Below are positions 17,321-25,044 of a stretch of DNA of 58,087 nt, piece after piece. A model generated the notes under the pieces. It was not told the origin of the DNA and made no database searches. It was given only the letters and a program-made list of their open reading frames with translations. The stretch lies in IMG/VR virus record IMGVR_UViG_3300008629_000005, positions 1 to 58,087 of that record. One strand, given 5' to 3'. The DNA is from a virus. The position numbers and the translations under genes were made by a program. Positions within the stretch are counted from its first letter, which is position 1. Each line of letters begins with the position of its first letter.

Positions 17321-18625
17321 ATGTTTTTATCAGAAAACTTACAAGAGAAGTGGGAGCCAATTCTAGAGCACTCCGATCTACCTAAGATCGAAGACAACTA
17401 CAAGAAGGCCGTCACTGCAGTAATACTTGAAAACCAAGAGAAAGCTCTTAACGAAGACAGAGCAACTCTTGAGGAAGCTGCACCTTTAAACTCTACTGGT
17501 AGTTCTATATCTAACTGGGATCCAATTTTGATCTCATTAGTGCGTAGAGCTATGCCAAATCTCGTTGCATACGACATTTGCGGTGTTCAACCAATGACAG
17601 GCCCTACAGGTCTTATCTTTGCTATGAAAGCAAGATACAACGATTATCCAACTGAAACTAGACTGAATAACAGTGAAGCCCTACACGGTGAAGCTCGTTC
17701 AGCTTATTCAAGTGGTGCAGACCCAACAGCTGGCCCAGCTGGTTCAGACCCAATAAGTGATCCATTCGACACTTCTTCACCTTCTTATGCAGATACAACT
17801 GGTAGTGGTATGACCACTGCAGCTGCAGAAAGTCTAGGTGACGCAGCGGGTAATCACTTTGCACAGATGTCTTTCACTATTGAGAAAGCAACTGTGACAG
17901 CGAAGTCAAGAGCACTCAAAGCAGAGTACACATTAGAATTAGCACAAGACCTCAAAGCAATCCACGGTCTTGACGCAGAATCAGAACTTGCAAATATTCT
18001 TTCAAGTGAGATTCTGGCTGAAATCAACAGAGAAGTAGTCCGTAATGTCAATCTTCAAGCGAAGACTGGTGCTGCTGACACTGCTACTGCTGGAACTTTC
18101 AACTTAGATGTTGATGCCAACGGTAGATGGTCTGTTGAGAAATTCAAAGGTCTATTATTCCAAATCGAAAGAGAAGCTAATACAATAGCACAAGAAACAC
18201 GAAGAGGTAAAGGTAACTTTATTCTTTGTTCTAGTGATGTTGCATCTGCTCTTTCTATGAGTGGAGTATTGGATTATGCACCTGCTCTATCAACTGGACT
18301 TAATGTTGATGACACTGGCAATACATTTGCTGGAGTTCTTAACGGAAGAGTTAAAGTATACATCGACCCATATGCTGGTGTTGATTATATGACAGTTGGT
18401 TACAGGGGTTCAAATCCTTATGACGCTGGTATGTTCTATTGCCCATATGTTCCACTTCAAATGGTGAGAGCAGTTGGCGAAAACACTTTCCAACCAAAAA
18501 TTGGTTTCAAAACCCGTTACGGTATGGTTAGTAATCCTTTCGTTGGCTCTACTCCATCAAATGGAATGGCTACGGCAGGAACAAATCAATACTACAGAAA
18601 AATGGCAGTAAGCAATATTCTGTAA
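17321..18625 (+). CDS. gp23: Major capsid protein gp23
   Basis: 434 residues (T4: 521; marine forms about 430-470). Diagnostic stretches include WDPILISLVRRAMPNLVAYD near residue 67, GVQPMTGPTGLIFAMKARY near 88, and YIDPYAGVDYMTVGYRG near 346. The N-terminal 50 or so residues are helical and would be the gp21-cleaved delta domain. Self-assembles into the capsid lattice. A strong UUCG-loop terminator follows, isolating this highly expressed unit. Confidence 0.97.
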   Translation: MFLSENLQEKWEPILEHSDLPKIEDNYKKAVTAVILENQEKALNEDRATLEEAAPLNSTGSSISNWDPILISLVRRAMPNLVAYDICGVQPMTGPTGLIFAMKARYNDYPTETRLNNSEALHGEARSAYSSGADPTAGPAGSDPISDPFDTSSPSYADTTGSGMTTAAAESLGDAAGNHFAQMSFTIEKATVTAKSRALKAEYTLELAQDLKAIHGLDAESELANILSSEILAEINREVVRNVNLQAKTGAADTATAGTFNLDVDANGRWSVEKFKGLLFQIEREANTIAQETRRGKGNFILCSSDVASALSMSGVLDYAPALSTGLNVDDTGNTFAGVLNGRVKVYIDPYAGVDYMTVGYRGSNPYDAGMFYCPYVPLQMVRAVGENTFQPKIGFKTRYGMVSNPFVGSTPSNGMATAGTNQYYRKMAVSNIL

Positions 18626-18644
18626 TCGAATTTCGTTTCGAGTG

Positions 18645-18673
18645 AAAAAGGTCTCTTCGGAGACCTTTTTTTT
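18645..18673 (+). terminator. Rho-independent terminator after gp23
   Basis: Eleven-base-pair stem (arms 18645-18655 and 18660-18670) capped by a TTCG loop and running into T residues to 18673. Strong and correctly placed after the capsid gene. Confidence 0.93.
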
Positions 18674-18675
18674 GC

Positions 18676-18683
18676 TATAAATA
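18676..18683 (+). promoter_or_regulatory. Late promoter TATAAATA after the gp23 terminator
   Basis: Perfect consensus. Predicted +1 about 18689 gives a leader of nearly 100 nt before the small gene at 18786, with a hairpin GGTGAC/GTTACC at 18695-18715. Confidence 0.75.
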
Positions 18684-18785
18684 TAATACAGGGGGGTGAC
18701 ATTGCTAAAGTTACCACAATATTTCCGAGCATCACAACAGGATGCCCCTTATTATTGACAGAAAACACACACACAGGAGGAAATT

Positions 18786-19001
18786 ATGTCAACAACAAAA
18801 TCAGGGTTCGAAATCCGAGCCGACTTACTATCTCAAGCTCAAGGTCTGTTAGAAGGAAACATCTACAGAATCAATGAGTCCGTTGGTATTCATAATGAAA
18901 ACTTCCCAAACGATAAGAAACCATTAGGTGACCAATTCGTTTCTACGGAAGAAGTCATTGCGACTGCTAGACAACTTAACGAGTTTGTAAACGAGAAGTA
19001 A
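18786..19001 (+). CDS. Small conserved marine-phage protein, 71 aa
   Basis: Not functionally recognised. Soluble, with an N-terminal IRADLLSQAQGLLEGN helix and a C-terminal TEEVIATARQLNEFVN helix, a pattern I associate with small conserved genes of marine T4-like phages. It has its own late promoter, a long leader, a strong AGGAGG ribosome-binding site and a UUCG hairpin after it, an arrangement suggesting high late expression such as a minor virion component. Confidence 0.75.
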   Translation: MSTTKSGFEIRADLLSQAQGLLEGNIYRINESVGIHNENFPNDKKPLGDQFVSTEEVIATARQLNEFVNEK

Positions 19002-19012
19002 GTGTCGAGATT

Positions 19013-19033
19013 GTGGGGCTTCGGCCCCACTTT
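19013..19033 (+). terminator. UUCG hairpin terminator
   Basis: GTGGGGC and GCCCCAC (7 bp) enclose TTCG, followed by only three T. Strong stem but weak U-tract; probably a moderate terminator or 3' stabiliser. Confidence 0.7.
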
Positions 19034-19034
19034 A

Positions 19035-19042
19035 CATAAATA
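19035..19042 (+). promoter_or_regulatory. Late promoter box (CATAAATA), leaderless start
   Basis: Box, GTTCT, then ATG at 19048. Spacing equals the other leaderless late units. Confidence 0.55.
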
Positions 19043-19047
19043 GTTCT

Positions 19048-19185
19048 ATGGAACGAAAAAATTATGTAGAATCGAAAATACCTTTAGACCAACACAAGTA
19101 TAGGGGTTGGTTTTGGTTTTGGCCGACTAGGAAATTTTACAGGTATAACGATATACCCTATCATTTAGAGAAAAAAGATGGCTGA
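19048..19185 (+). CDS. Small basic aromatic protein, 45 aa
   Basis: Starts exactly five bases after a late box and ends 8 bp inside the next gene (ATG at 19178), so it is well integrated. Rich in Tyr, Trp, Phe, Arg and Lys, with a WFWFWPTRKFYRY patch. No signal peptide. Too short for family recognition; support comes from promoter spacing, open frame and overlap. Could be a small virion or host-interacting protein. Confidence 0.5.
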   Translation: MERKNYVESKIPLDQHKYRGWFWFWPTRKFYRYNDIPYHLEKKDG

Positions 19186-19723
19186 TACTTCACTAATTAA
19201 TAAATCATTATTAAGTAAGAATAACTTTAGGTTACTTATTGATAAGGTTCCTAATACAGAATTCTTTGTTAAGACTGTAAATATTCCCGGCCTTCAATTT
19301 ACCGAGACAGTTCTTGCAGCGGGAATTGGTTTAGACGCATATTTTCCCGGCGATAAGATTACCTTTGATTCATTATCAGTTGGATTCTTAGTAGACGAAG
19401 ACCTTACAAACTTCAAAGAAATTTTCGATTGGATGGATCAAATTGTTCCAGTTTCCGACCCAACTAAGTTTCGTGACTTAGTTCAAGCTCAGAAAACTAC
19501 TACAGGGGAGTTAAGTTCTATTGATGCAGATGTTAATCAGTATTCAGATATCACATTGGTTACAAACACAAACAAAAATATACCAAATAGATACTTTAGA
19601 TTCCATGACGCATTCCCCATATCCTTAAGTGGTATAGAATTAGAATCAGGTGCAGACGGTGAGACCGTTGTTGCAACCGTTGAATTCAGATTTACATATT
19701 ACGACATAGCTACCACTTCCTAA
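19178..19723 (+). CDS. Second tail-tube-like (gp19-fold) structural protein
   Basis: 181 residues. LLSKNNFRLLIDKVPNTEFF followed by VKTVNIPGLQFTETVL corresponds to the first strands of phage tube proteins, and PNRYFRFHDAFPISLSGIEL with a final VVATVEFRFTYYDI strand to the end of that fold. It differs from the true gp19 at 12684. Homologous proteins in T4-like phages may act at the baseplate-tube junction or be minor tube proteins. Likely late and structural; exact role unknown. Confidence 0.7.
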   Translation: MADTSLINKSLLSKNNFRLLIDKVPNTEFFVKTVNIPGLQFTETVLAAGIGLDAYFPGDKITFDSLSVGFLVDEDLTNFKEIFDWMDQIVPVSDPTKFRDLVQAQKTTTGELSSIDADVNQYSDITLVTNTNKNIPNRYFRFHDAFPISLSGIELESGADGETVVATVEFRFTYYDIATTS

Positions 19724-19742
19724 AATCCCCTTCCCTAAAGAC

Positions 19743-19750
19743 CATAAATA
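19743..19750 (+). promoter_or_regulatory. Late box CATAAATA overlapping a -10-like TATAAT upstream of uvsY
   Basis: CATAAATA at 19743-19750 and TATAAT at 19754-19759 both lie just before uvsY (ATG 19769). No good -35 hexamer is visible. May give dual early/late expression. Confidence 0.4.
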
Positions 19751-19768
19751 TGGTATAATAGGTATATT

Positions 19769-20212
19769 ATGACTCTAGATGAATTGAAAGAAGAGTGGAA
19801 GAAGGATTGTGAAATTGACGATATCGAACTAGATAAGTCGTCTTTAGAACTTCCAAGACTCCACGCAAAATACTCCGAACTCTTAACTGACGCTGTTATT
19901 AGGCATAAGAATCTAAACCTTAGATATTCTATACTTCTTAAAGATAAATGGTTATGGTTCAATGGTAAAATGGACGAAGACAGAATCAAAGAACTTGGTT
20001 GGTCAGACGACCCATTTGACGGACTTAAAATTATGAAAAACGATATGCAGATATTCTTTAATGCAGATAAAGACTTGCAAACTATAAATGCACAGACCGA
20101 GTATGCACAGATAACGATTGATTTCTTAAAGAGGTGTATGGAAAATATAACATGGAGACACCAAACTATTAAGAATACCATTGAATGGCGTAAGTTTATG
20201 GCGGGTTCCTAA
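19769..20212 (+). CDS. uvsY: Recombination mediator UvsY
   Basis: 147 residues (T4: 137). Starts MTLDELKEEWKKDCEIDDIEL and continues LPRLHAKYSELL, the conserved start of UvsY, with a later W--R---IKN-IEWRKF helical end. UvsY helps load UvsX onto gp32-covered single-stranded DNA in recombination-dependent replication. Its partner UvsX is at 54446 and the helicase UvsW lies two genes downstream. Ends one base into the next ATG (TAATG). Confidence 0.88.
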   Translation: MTLDELKEEWKKDCEIDDIELDKSSLELPRLHAKYSELLTDAVIRHKNLNLRYSILLKDKWLWFNGKMDEDRIKELGWSDDPFDGLKIMKNDMQIFFNADKDLQTINAQTEYAQITIDFLKRCMENITWRHQTIKNTIEWRKFMAGS

Positions 20213-20910
20213 TGTTATATAAACAATATGTAGTTATTCTTGAGGGGTTTCTAACTCAAGAAGAAGTAGATTATATCCATGGATATGCTTTTAAGCTTCC
20301 CGTCCAAGAGGGAAGGTTGGGTTTTGGTGGAAAAGACAAAGACGGAATACAGCACCGAACAGAAGGTAAGAGTGGTAGTCAAGATTATTCAATAAGACAG
20401 TCTACTAATAAGTGGTTAGAACACGGTGCCGAACTAGGTGATTTTGACCAAGTGTTAAAACAAAAAATATTTGACGGAATGGTTCATGCAAATCAAGTGG
20501 CGGGTTGGAATTACGAAGTAGATGGTATGGAGGCATGGCAGTATACTATATACGAAGCTCAACCTGATAGACCAACTGGAGACTTCTATACTTGGCATAC
20601 AGACGCAGGTGCCGACACTTACAAAGATGGTAGAACTAGAAAGATATCTTGTTCAGTTCAATTATCAAATCCCGAAGAATATGAGGGTGGATATTTTCAA
20701 TGGTTAGAATCTATGCGTGTTTTTGATAGTTTAAAAACAAGGGATTCGGCAATAAGACCCGATGAGTTAATTCATACTACTCCCTTTAGTGGAAAAACTT
20801 TAGGTTCAATGGTAGTATTTCCTTCATGGTTACACCACCAAGTGACTCCAGTCACACACGGAACAAGAAAATCTTTAGTTGTTTGGAATACTGGATGGCC
20901 TCTGAAATAA
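20212..20910 (+). CDS. 2OG-Fe(II) oxygenase
   Basis: 232 residues. WHTDAGADTY supplies the His and Asp ligands (about residue 129), EEYEGGYFQW is the typical strand before the turn, and GSMVVFPSWLHHQVTPV with TRKSLVVW gives the distal His and 2OG-binding Arg. This is the PiuC/prolyl-hydroxylase-like family common in marine phages. Placed between uvsY and uvsW with overlapping ends, so co-expressed with recombination genes; substrate unknown. Confidence 0.8.
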   Translation: MLYKQYVVILEGFLTQEEVDYIHGYAFKLPVQEGRLGFGGKDKDGIQHRTEGKSGSQDYSIRQSTNKWLEHGAELGDFDQVLKQKIFDGMVHANQVAGWNYEVDGMEAWQYTIYEAQPDRPTGDFYTWHTDAGADTYKDGRTRKISCSVQLSNPEEYEGGYFQWLESMRVFDSLKTRDSAIRPDELIHTTPFSGKTLGSMVVFPSWLHHQVTPVTHGTRKSLVVWNTGWPLK

Positions 20911-22310
20911 CTCTCAAGAAGACAGACGAAGTCTTCATGCAAGTTCAATGTGACGATGGGTTAAAAAGAGACCTCTTCGATTTTTTCTCGTTCACTGTTC
21001 CTAATGCAAAGTTCATGCCCTCGGTAAGAAATAGATACTGGGACGGTAAGGTCAGGCTCTTCTCAATCAAAACAAATAAAATTTATATTGGATTGCTCCC
21101 TTATGTAGATGAGTTCTGCAGAGAAAGAGGATACGAAATAAATGGTATAAGTGATATCATTGGCGACAAGGAAAGAGAACCTGATGAAAACTTTATTAAA
21201 GAATTAAACTTACCCTTCGCACCAAGAGACTATCAATTAGACGCATTCAGAACAGCTGTTCAGTATGGTAGGCAACTCTTACTTTCACCTACTGCAAGTG
21301 GTAAGTCTTTAATCATTTATTTACTTGCAAGATATTACAATAAGAAAACGGTTATCATTGTTCCTACAACTGCTTTGGTTGAGCAAATGGCTAAAGACTT
21401 TGCAGACTATGGATACGATAAACCCATATGTAAAATCTATAGTGGAAAGGAAGTATTCGATTCAGAAATAACAGTTACTACATGGCAGTCATTTAGTAAA
21501 GCACCCAAGAATGTAATGCAATCATTTGATGTTGTTGTTGGAGACGAAGCTCATTTATTCAAAGCACAAACACTAAAAGGTATACTTGAAAAAATGAGTA
21601 AGACTGCAATTCGTATTGGAACTACAGGAACACTTGACGGTTCAGAATGTCATAGACTTCAGCTGGAAGGAATGTTCGGCCCAGTCAAGAAAGTAGTTTC
21701 TTCGAAAGAGTTAATGGACGATGGGACTATTGCTAAAATTGATATCGATTGTGTCATACTTCGTCATACTAAACAAAAGAAAATGTCTTACCAAGATGAG
21801 ATGGATTACCTTGTAGGTAGTGAAGCAAGAAATGAATTCATATGTAATCTTGTTTATAGTCTAAAAGGAAACACCTTAGTCTTATTTCAGTTCGTTGAGA
21901 AGCACGGTGTCTTACTTCATAAGAAAATGTTTAAAAGACTAGGAGAGAAATTACATTATGTCTATGGTGGAACAGATACAGAAGATAGAGAACAGGTTAG
22001 AGAATTAGTAGAGAAAGCTAAAGAGAGTGTTATACTAGCTTCATATGGAACTTTCTCAACTGGAGTTAATATAAAAAGAATCGATAATATTGTTTTTGCA
22101 AGTCCTTCTAAATCTAGAATACGGAATCTACAATCGATTGGTAGAGGCCTTCGTAAAGTGGAAGGTAAGGAAAACATGAGGTTATTTGATATCGCAGACG
22201 ACCTTCAATATAAGAATTATACCCTTAGTCACCTTAAAGATCGTATAAATATATACAACGAGGAAAATTTTTCTTACGAAATTAAACAATTTGATTTAAA
22301 TGAACCCTAA
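20895..22310 (+). CDS. uvsW: DNA/RNA helicase UvsW
   Basis: 471 residues from the ATG at 20895, which follows the family start; an in-frame upstream ATG at 20826 would lie deep in the oxygenase gene. Superfamily 2 motifs: Q-like APRDYQLDAF, Walker A PTASGKS near residue 132, DEAH near 216, TGTLDG motif III, and QSIGRGLRK motif VI near 413. The T4 enzyme (503 aa) unwinds branched DNA and R-loops, switching replication from origins to recombination. Overlaps the next gene by 11 bp. Confidence 0.94.
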   Translation: MASEITLKKTDEVFMQVQCDDGLKRDLFDFFSFTVPNAKFMPSVRNRYWDGKVRLFSIKTNKIYIGLLPYVDEFCRERGYEINGISDIIGDKEREPDENFIKELNLPFAPRDYQLDAFRTAVQYGRQLLLSPTASGKSLIIYLLARYYNKKTVIIVPTTALVEQMAKDFADYGYDKPICKIYSGKEVFDSEITVTTWQSFSKAPKNVMQSFDVVVGDEAHLFKAQTLKGILEKMSKTAIRIGTTGTLDGSECHRLQLEGMFGPVKKVVSSKELMDDGTIAKIDIDCVILRHTKQKKMSYQDEMDYLVGSEARNEFICNLVYSLKGNTLVLFQFVEKHGVLLHKKMFKRLGEKLHYVYGGTDTEDREQVRELVEKAKESVILASYGTFSTGVNIKRIDNIVFASPSKSRIRNLQSIGRGLRKVEGKENMRLFDIADDLQYKNYTLSHLKDRINIYNEENFSYEIKQFDLNEP

Positions 22311-22824
22311 CGACTTAGTCTCTCCTACCAAATACGAAGTCTTAAAACTTAAGACTGGTCAAGAGATTGTAGGCATGACTAAAGAAAATCAAAACGGTAT
22401 TGCAGTTACTTTACCTATGATATGTAAACTAGAACTTATTACAGCTCAGCAACAAACCCTTGCAACTTTCTATCCCTATTCACCAATGTCTTCTGACCCA
22501 ACCGTAATCATACCTCATGATATGGTTGCACACAGAAATTTATTGAATCAACAGTTCGTTCCTTTTTATGATGAAGCTTCTTCTAGATGGTTCGACATGG
22601 TTGAAAATGGAACAATCCCTTTAACAAAAGATAGAAAGGAATTACACAGAGCATATATGGATAGAATTATCCAAGACCTAATGGAACAAACAGGCGGGCC
22701 TATTACTCCAAGGGAACAAAGAATGTTAGAGAGAATTGAAGAAGAAGAGTGGGATGAGTTTGATGAACAGATGGCAGACTTTGAACACATGGTACAACCT
22801 ACCGACAAGAAAAAAATCCACTAG
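22300..22824 (+). CDS. Conserved phage protein with Sm/Hfq-like N-terminal pattern
   Basis: 174 residues. The N-terminal 60 residues (YEVLKLKTGQEIVGMTKENQ, then TLPMICKLEL) follow the strand pattern of small LSm/Hfq-like barrels found in marine T4-like phages. The C-terminal half is a charged helix ending in acidic residues. Overlaps uvsW by 11 bp. Possible RNA-binding or regulatory role is inference; the barrel assignment is tentative. Confidence 0.6.
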   Translation: MNPNDLVSPTKYEVLKLKTGQEIVGMTKENQNGIAVTLPMICKLELITAQQQTLATFYPYSPMSSDPTVIIPHDMVAHRNLLNQQFVPFYDEASSRWFDMVENGTIPLTKDRKELHRAYMDRIIQDLMEQTGGPITPREQRMLERIEEEEWDEFDEQMADFEHMVQPTDKKKIH

Positions 22825-22836
22825 GATTATTTCTTA

Positions 22837-22844
22837 TATAAATA
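22837..22844 (+). promoter_or_regulatory. Late promoter TATAAATA
   Basis: Predicted +1 about 22850, exactly where the left arm of an 8-bp hairpin begins. Drives two small membrane-protein genes. Confidence 0.7.
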
Positions 22845-22849
22845 AATCA

Positions 22850-22871
22850 GTGTTATATAACGGTATAACAC
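22850..22871 (+). repeat. 5'-terminal leader hairpin
   Basis: GTGTTATA pairs with TATAACAC around a 6-nt loop. On the predicted late transcript it occupies the very 5' end and may protect the mRNA or set its translation. Confidence 0.65.
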
Positions 22872-22898
22872 CTATGAATGTTTAATATTAAGGAACCC

Positions 22899-23078
22899 AT
22901 GACCACAGCAGTTTTACAATTTGCGAAGAGCATAGGGAAACATCTCGAAAACCTAAGAAGGACTGATGCATATCAGAGAACTTGTGAAGTCGTAGAATTT
23001 GTCATACTACTGTCTCTTCCAATACTATTACCATTTGGCTTAATTTGGATTACGGTCAACGCCAACTATCCAATGTAG
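22899..23078 (+). CDS. Small single-pass membrane protein
   Basis: 59 residues. N-terminal amphipathic, basic region (residues 1-33) then one hydrophobic segment about 34-53 (VEFVILLSLPILLPFGLIWI). The start at 22899 is preferred to 22878 because AAGGA stands five bases before it. Size, late promoter and topology fit a phage lysis or envelope protein, not provable here. Confidence 0.6.
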   Translation: MTTAVLQFAKSIGKHLENLRRTDAYQRTCEVVEFVILLSLPILLPFGLIWITVNANYPM

Positions 23079-23116
23079 CCAGAGTGATTATGGCAACTCC
23101 ACAGACAGGAGATGTC

Positions 23117-23230
23117 ATGAAATTTTTTATCGAATATTGGTTAAATGTTTGGGAATTTGCAAAGCAAGAACCCGTTTGGGCTGCAGCTTTCTTTTTCTGC
23201 GGATATATGATCGGTGTAATATACTTCTAA
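23117..23230 (+). CDS. Very small membrane protein, 37 aa
   Basis: The ATG at 23117 has AGGAGA five bases before it, the best ribosome-binding site in the vicinity, so longer in-frame starts (23045, 23090) are rejected. The product has an amphipathic aromatic N-terminus and one membrane segment (WAAAFFFCGYMIGVIYF). It follows the gene before by 38 bp on the same late transcript. No known family. Confidence 0.6.
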   Translation: MKFFIEYWLNVWEFAKQEPVWAAAFFFCGYMIGVIYF

Positions 23231-23419
23231 AGACGCAATAAATATATACAAAGGAAGTATACCTAAAGAGATATATGTTATATATTATAGTATCCCTTGG
23301 ATACAATATCATTTTACCACAAAATTCTCAAAACGCAAGAGGGTTTTGCTAAAAAATATAAAAAAATAAATATTAGAAAGCCTCTTGCTAAATAGGGGTA
23401 CTTCTAGTATAATATTACC
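23231..23419 (+). other. AT-rich intergenic region with hairpins before gp55
   Basis: 189 bp without a supported gene. It holds a weak late-like AATAAATA (23236), short inverted repeats (GTATCC/GGATAC at about 23290; CAAAAC/GTTTTG at about 23329-23348) and the gp55 promoter. An open frame of 25 codons at 23275 has no ribosome-binding site and is not called. Confidence 0.5.
23385..23413 (+). promoter_or_regulatory. Sigma-70-type promoter of gp55, leaderless
   Basis: TTGCTA, 17-bp spacer, TATAAT. The ATG at 23420 lies six bases after the -10 box, at the expected +1, and there is no Shine-Dalgarno. Confidence 0.7.
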
Positions 23420-23980
23420 ATGACTACTAAAAAAGACCGTAAAAAAGCAGAACACTATGTTAACAACAAAGAGTTCACATTAGCAGTCTCCGAGTATAAC
23501 AAAGCATGTAAACTCGCAGAATCAAAAGGTAAGGAACCGCCTAGAATGACTGAATACATTGGGGAGTGTATCTATAAGATTGCAACCCGATTATCCACTC
23601 GTCCTAACTTCATTAATTACACATACCGTGATGAAATGATATGTGATGCAATAGAGAATTGTATCCAATACATAGGCAACTTCAATACCGAAAAGTCAAA
23701 CAATGCGTTTGCATATGTAACCCAAATTTGTTATTATGCATTTCTTCGAAGGATACAAAAGGAGAAGAAACAAGTTTTTATCAAACAAAAACAAATCGAA
23801 GAATCAAATATTACAATGGACTCATACACAACTATAGACGGTGAACACGACCCGACTCTTACAAACACCAATGTTGAGTGGATGCAAGAGAACATGAATC
23901 GTGTTGTCTATGAACCTCGAAAATCAAAACGAACAAAAAAAGTAAAAAAAGAAACAAACCTAGAAAAATTTTCTGAATGA
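23420..23980 (+). CDS. gp55: Late-transcription sigma factor gp55
   Basis: 186 residues (T4: 185). Sigma-70 region 2-like core: YRDEMICDAIENCIQYIGNF followed by SNNAFAYVTQICYYAFLRRI, the conserved gp55 stretch that contacts RNA polymerase and the TATAAATA box. The tail is strongly basic. Its presence matches the many late boxes in the window. Read from a host-type promoter as a probable leaderless mRNA. Stop overlaps the start of gp47 (ATGA). Confidence 0.93.
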   Translation: MTTKKDRKKAEHYVNNKEFTLAVSEYNKACKLAESKGKEPPRMTEYIGECIYKIATRLSTRPNFINYTYRDEMICDAIENCIQYIGNFNTEKSNNAFAYVTQICYYAFLRRIQKEKKQVFIKQKQIEESNITMDSYTTIDGEHDPTLTNTNVEWMQENMNRVVYEPRKSKRTKKVKKETNLEKFSE

Positions 23981-25044
23981 AGATAGCAATTCTTAACGAC
24001 ACACACGCAGGTGTCCGTGGTGATATGCAGGCAATGGCAGATTATCAAGGACGATTTTATACGGAAGTGTTTTTCCCTTATCTAATAGAGCATGGTATAA
24101 CCCATATTCTACATTTGGGTGATTACTTTGACCGTAGGAAATATATCAATTTCTCTTCTTTAAAAGCAAATCGAGAACACTTTATTCAGCCTATGTTAGA
24201 TAATAACATGACAATGGATTTAGTTATTGGTAATCACGACACCTATTATAAGAACACTAACGATGTAAATGCACCTGAATTATTATTATTCGAGCATGAT
24301 AATATTAATATTATTACTGAACCTATAGTAAAGGAATATGACGGGGCAAATATTGCATTGAGTCCATGGATTAATAGTGATAACTATGCAGACTCAGTTG
24401 AGTTTCTTATGTCTGCAAATGCACCTATTTGTATGGGACACTTTGAATTTGAAGGTGCATTAATGATGCCCAATATGACATGTCAACATGGCCTTGACCA
24501 TTCATATGTAAAAAGATTTGATGTATGTTATAGTGGTCACTTCCACCAAAAATCTGCGTTTGCAAATATAGTTTATCTCGGTTCCCAAATGGAATTCACT
24601 TGGTCGGATTATGGGGATACAAAATACTTCCATATCTATGATACTGATACACAAGAAATGTTACCAGTTCACAACCCGATTAGAATTTTTGAAAAAGTTT
24701 TCTATGACGATACAAAGGAAAATTTTGAAACCATTAGTAATAAAGACTATAGTAATGTCACTGGGAAATTTACAAAAGTAATTGTTGTTAATAAGGATAA
24801 TCCATATTGGTTCGATTCATTTCTAGACAAGATACATACTGCAGCTCCATTACATTTACAAGTAGTAGATGACCATAAACATATGGACTTAATGGACGAT
24901 AGTGATGTTGAAAATGTAGAAGATACATTAACGATATTAAACAAGTATGTTGAGGGTATGGAGATACAAGGTAAGAAAAAGCCACTTACCGATTTAATGA
25001 CTTCGTTGTATAATGAAGCATTAGACGAACACACTTATCTATGA
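23977..25044 (+). CDS. gp47: Recombination endonuclease subunit gp47 (Mre11/SbcD-like)
   Basis: 355 residues (T4: 339). Calcineurin-like phosphoesterase motifs are complete: LNDTHAG at residues 5-11, HLGDYFDR near 46-53, GNHDTYY near 85, a mid-chain GHFEFEG, and SGHFHQ near 187. It is the nuclease of the gp46/gp47 complex that resects DNA ends for recombination and degrades host DNA. Overlaps both gp55 and gp46 by four bases, a tight translational cluster. Confidence 0.96.
   Translation: MKIAILNDTHAGVRGDMQAMADYQGRFYTEVFFPYLIEHGITHILHLGDYFDRRKYINFSSLKANREHFIQPMLDNNMTMDLVIGNHDTYYKNTNDVNAPELLLFEHDNINIITEPIVKEYDGANIALSPWINSDNYADSVEFLMSANAPICMGHFEFEGALMMPNMTCQHGLDHSYVKRFDVCYSGHFHQKSAFANIVYLGSQMEFTWSDYGDTKYFHIYDTDTQEMLPVHNPIRIFEKVFYDDTKENFETISNKDYSNVTGKFTKVIVVNKDNPYWFDSFLDKIHTAAPLHLQVVDDHKHMDLMDDSDVENVEDTLTILNKYVEGMEIQGKKKPLTDLMTSLYNEALDEHTYL

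Noticed and set aside
23275-23352. A 25-codon frame in the gap before gp55
   Set aside because: No ribosome-binding site or late-box spacing, and composition equals the AT-rich background.
23231-23419. CRISPR array or phage attachment site
   Set aside because: Only short unrelated inverted repeats are present, with no direct repeat-spacer pattern and no integrase or tRNA-end duplication.
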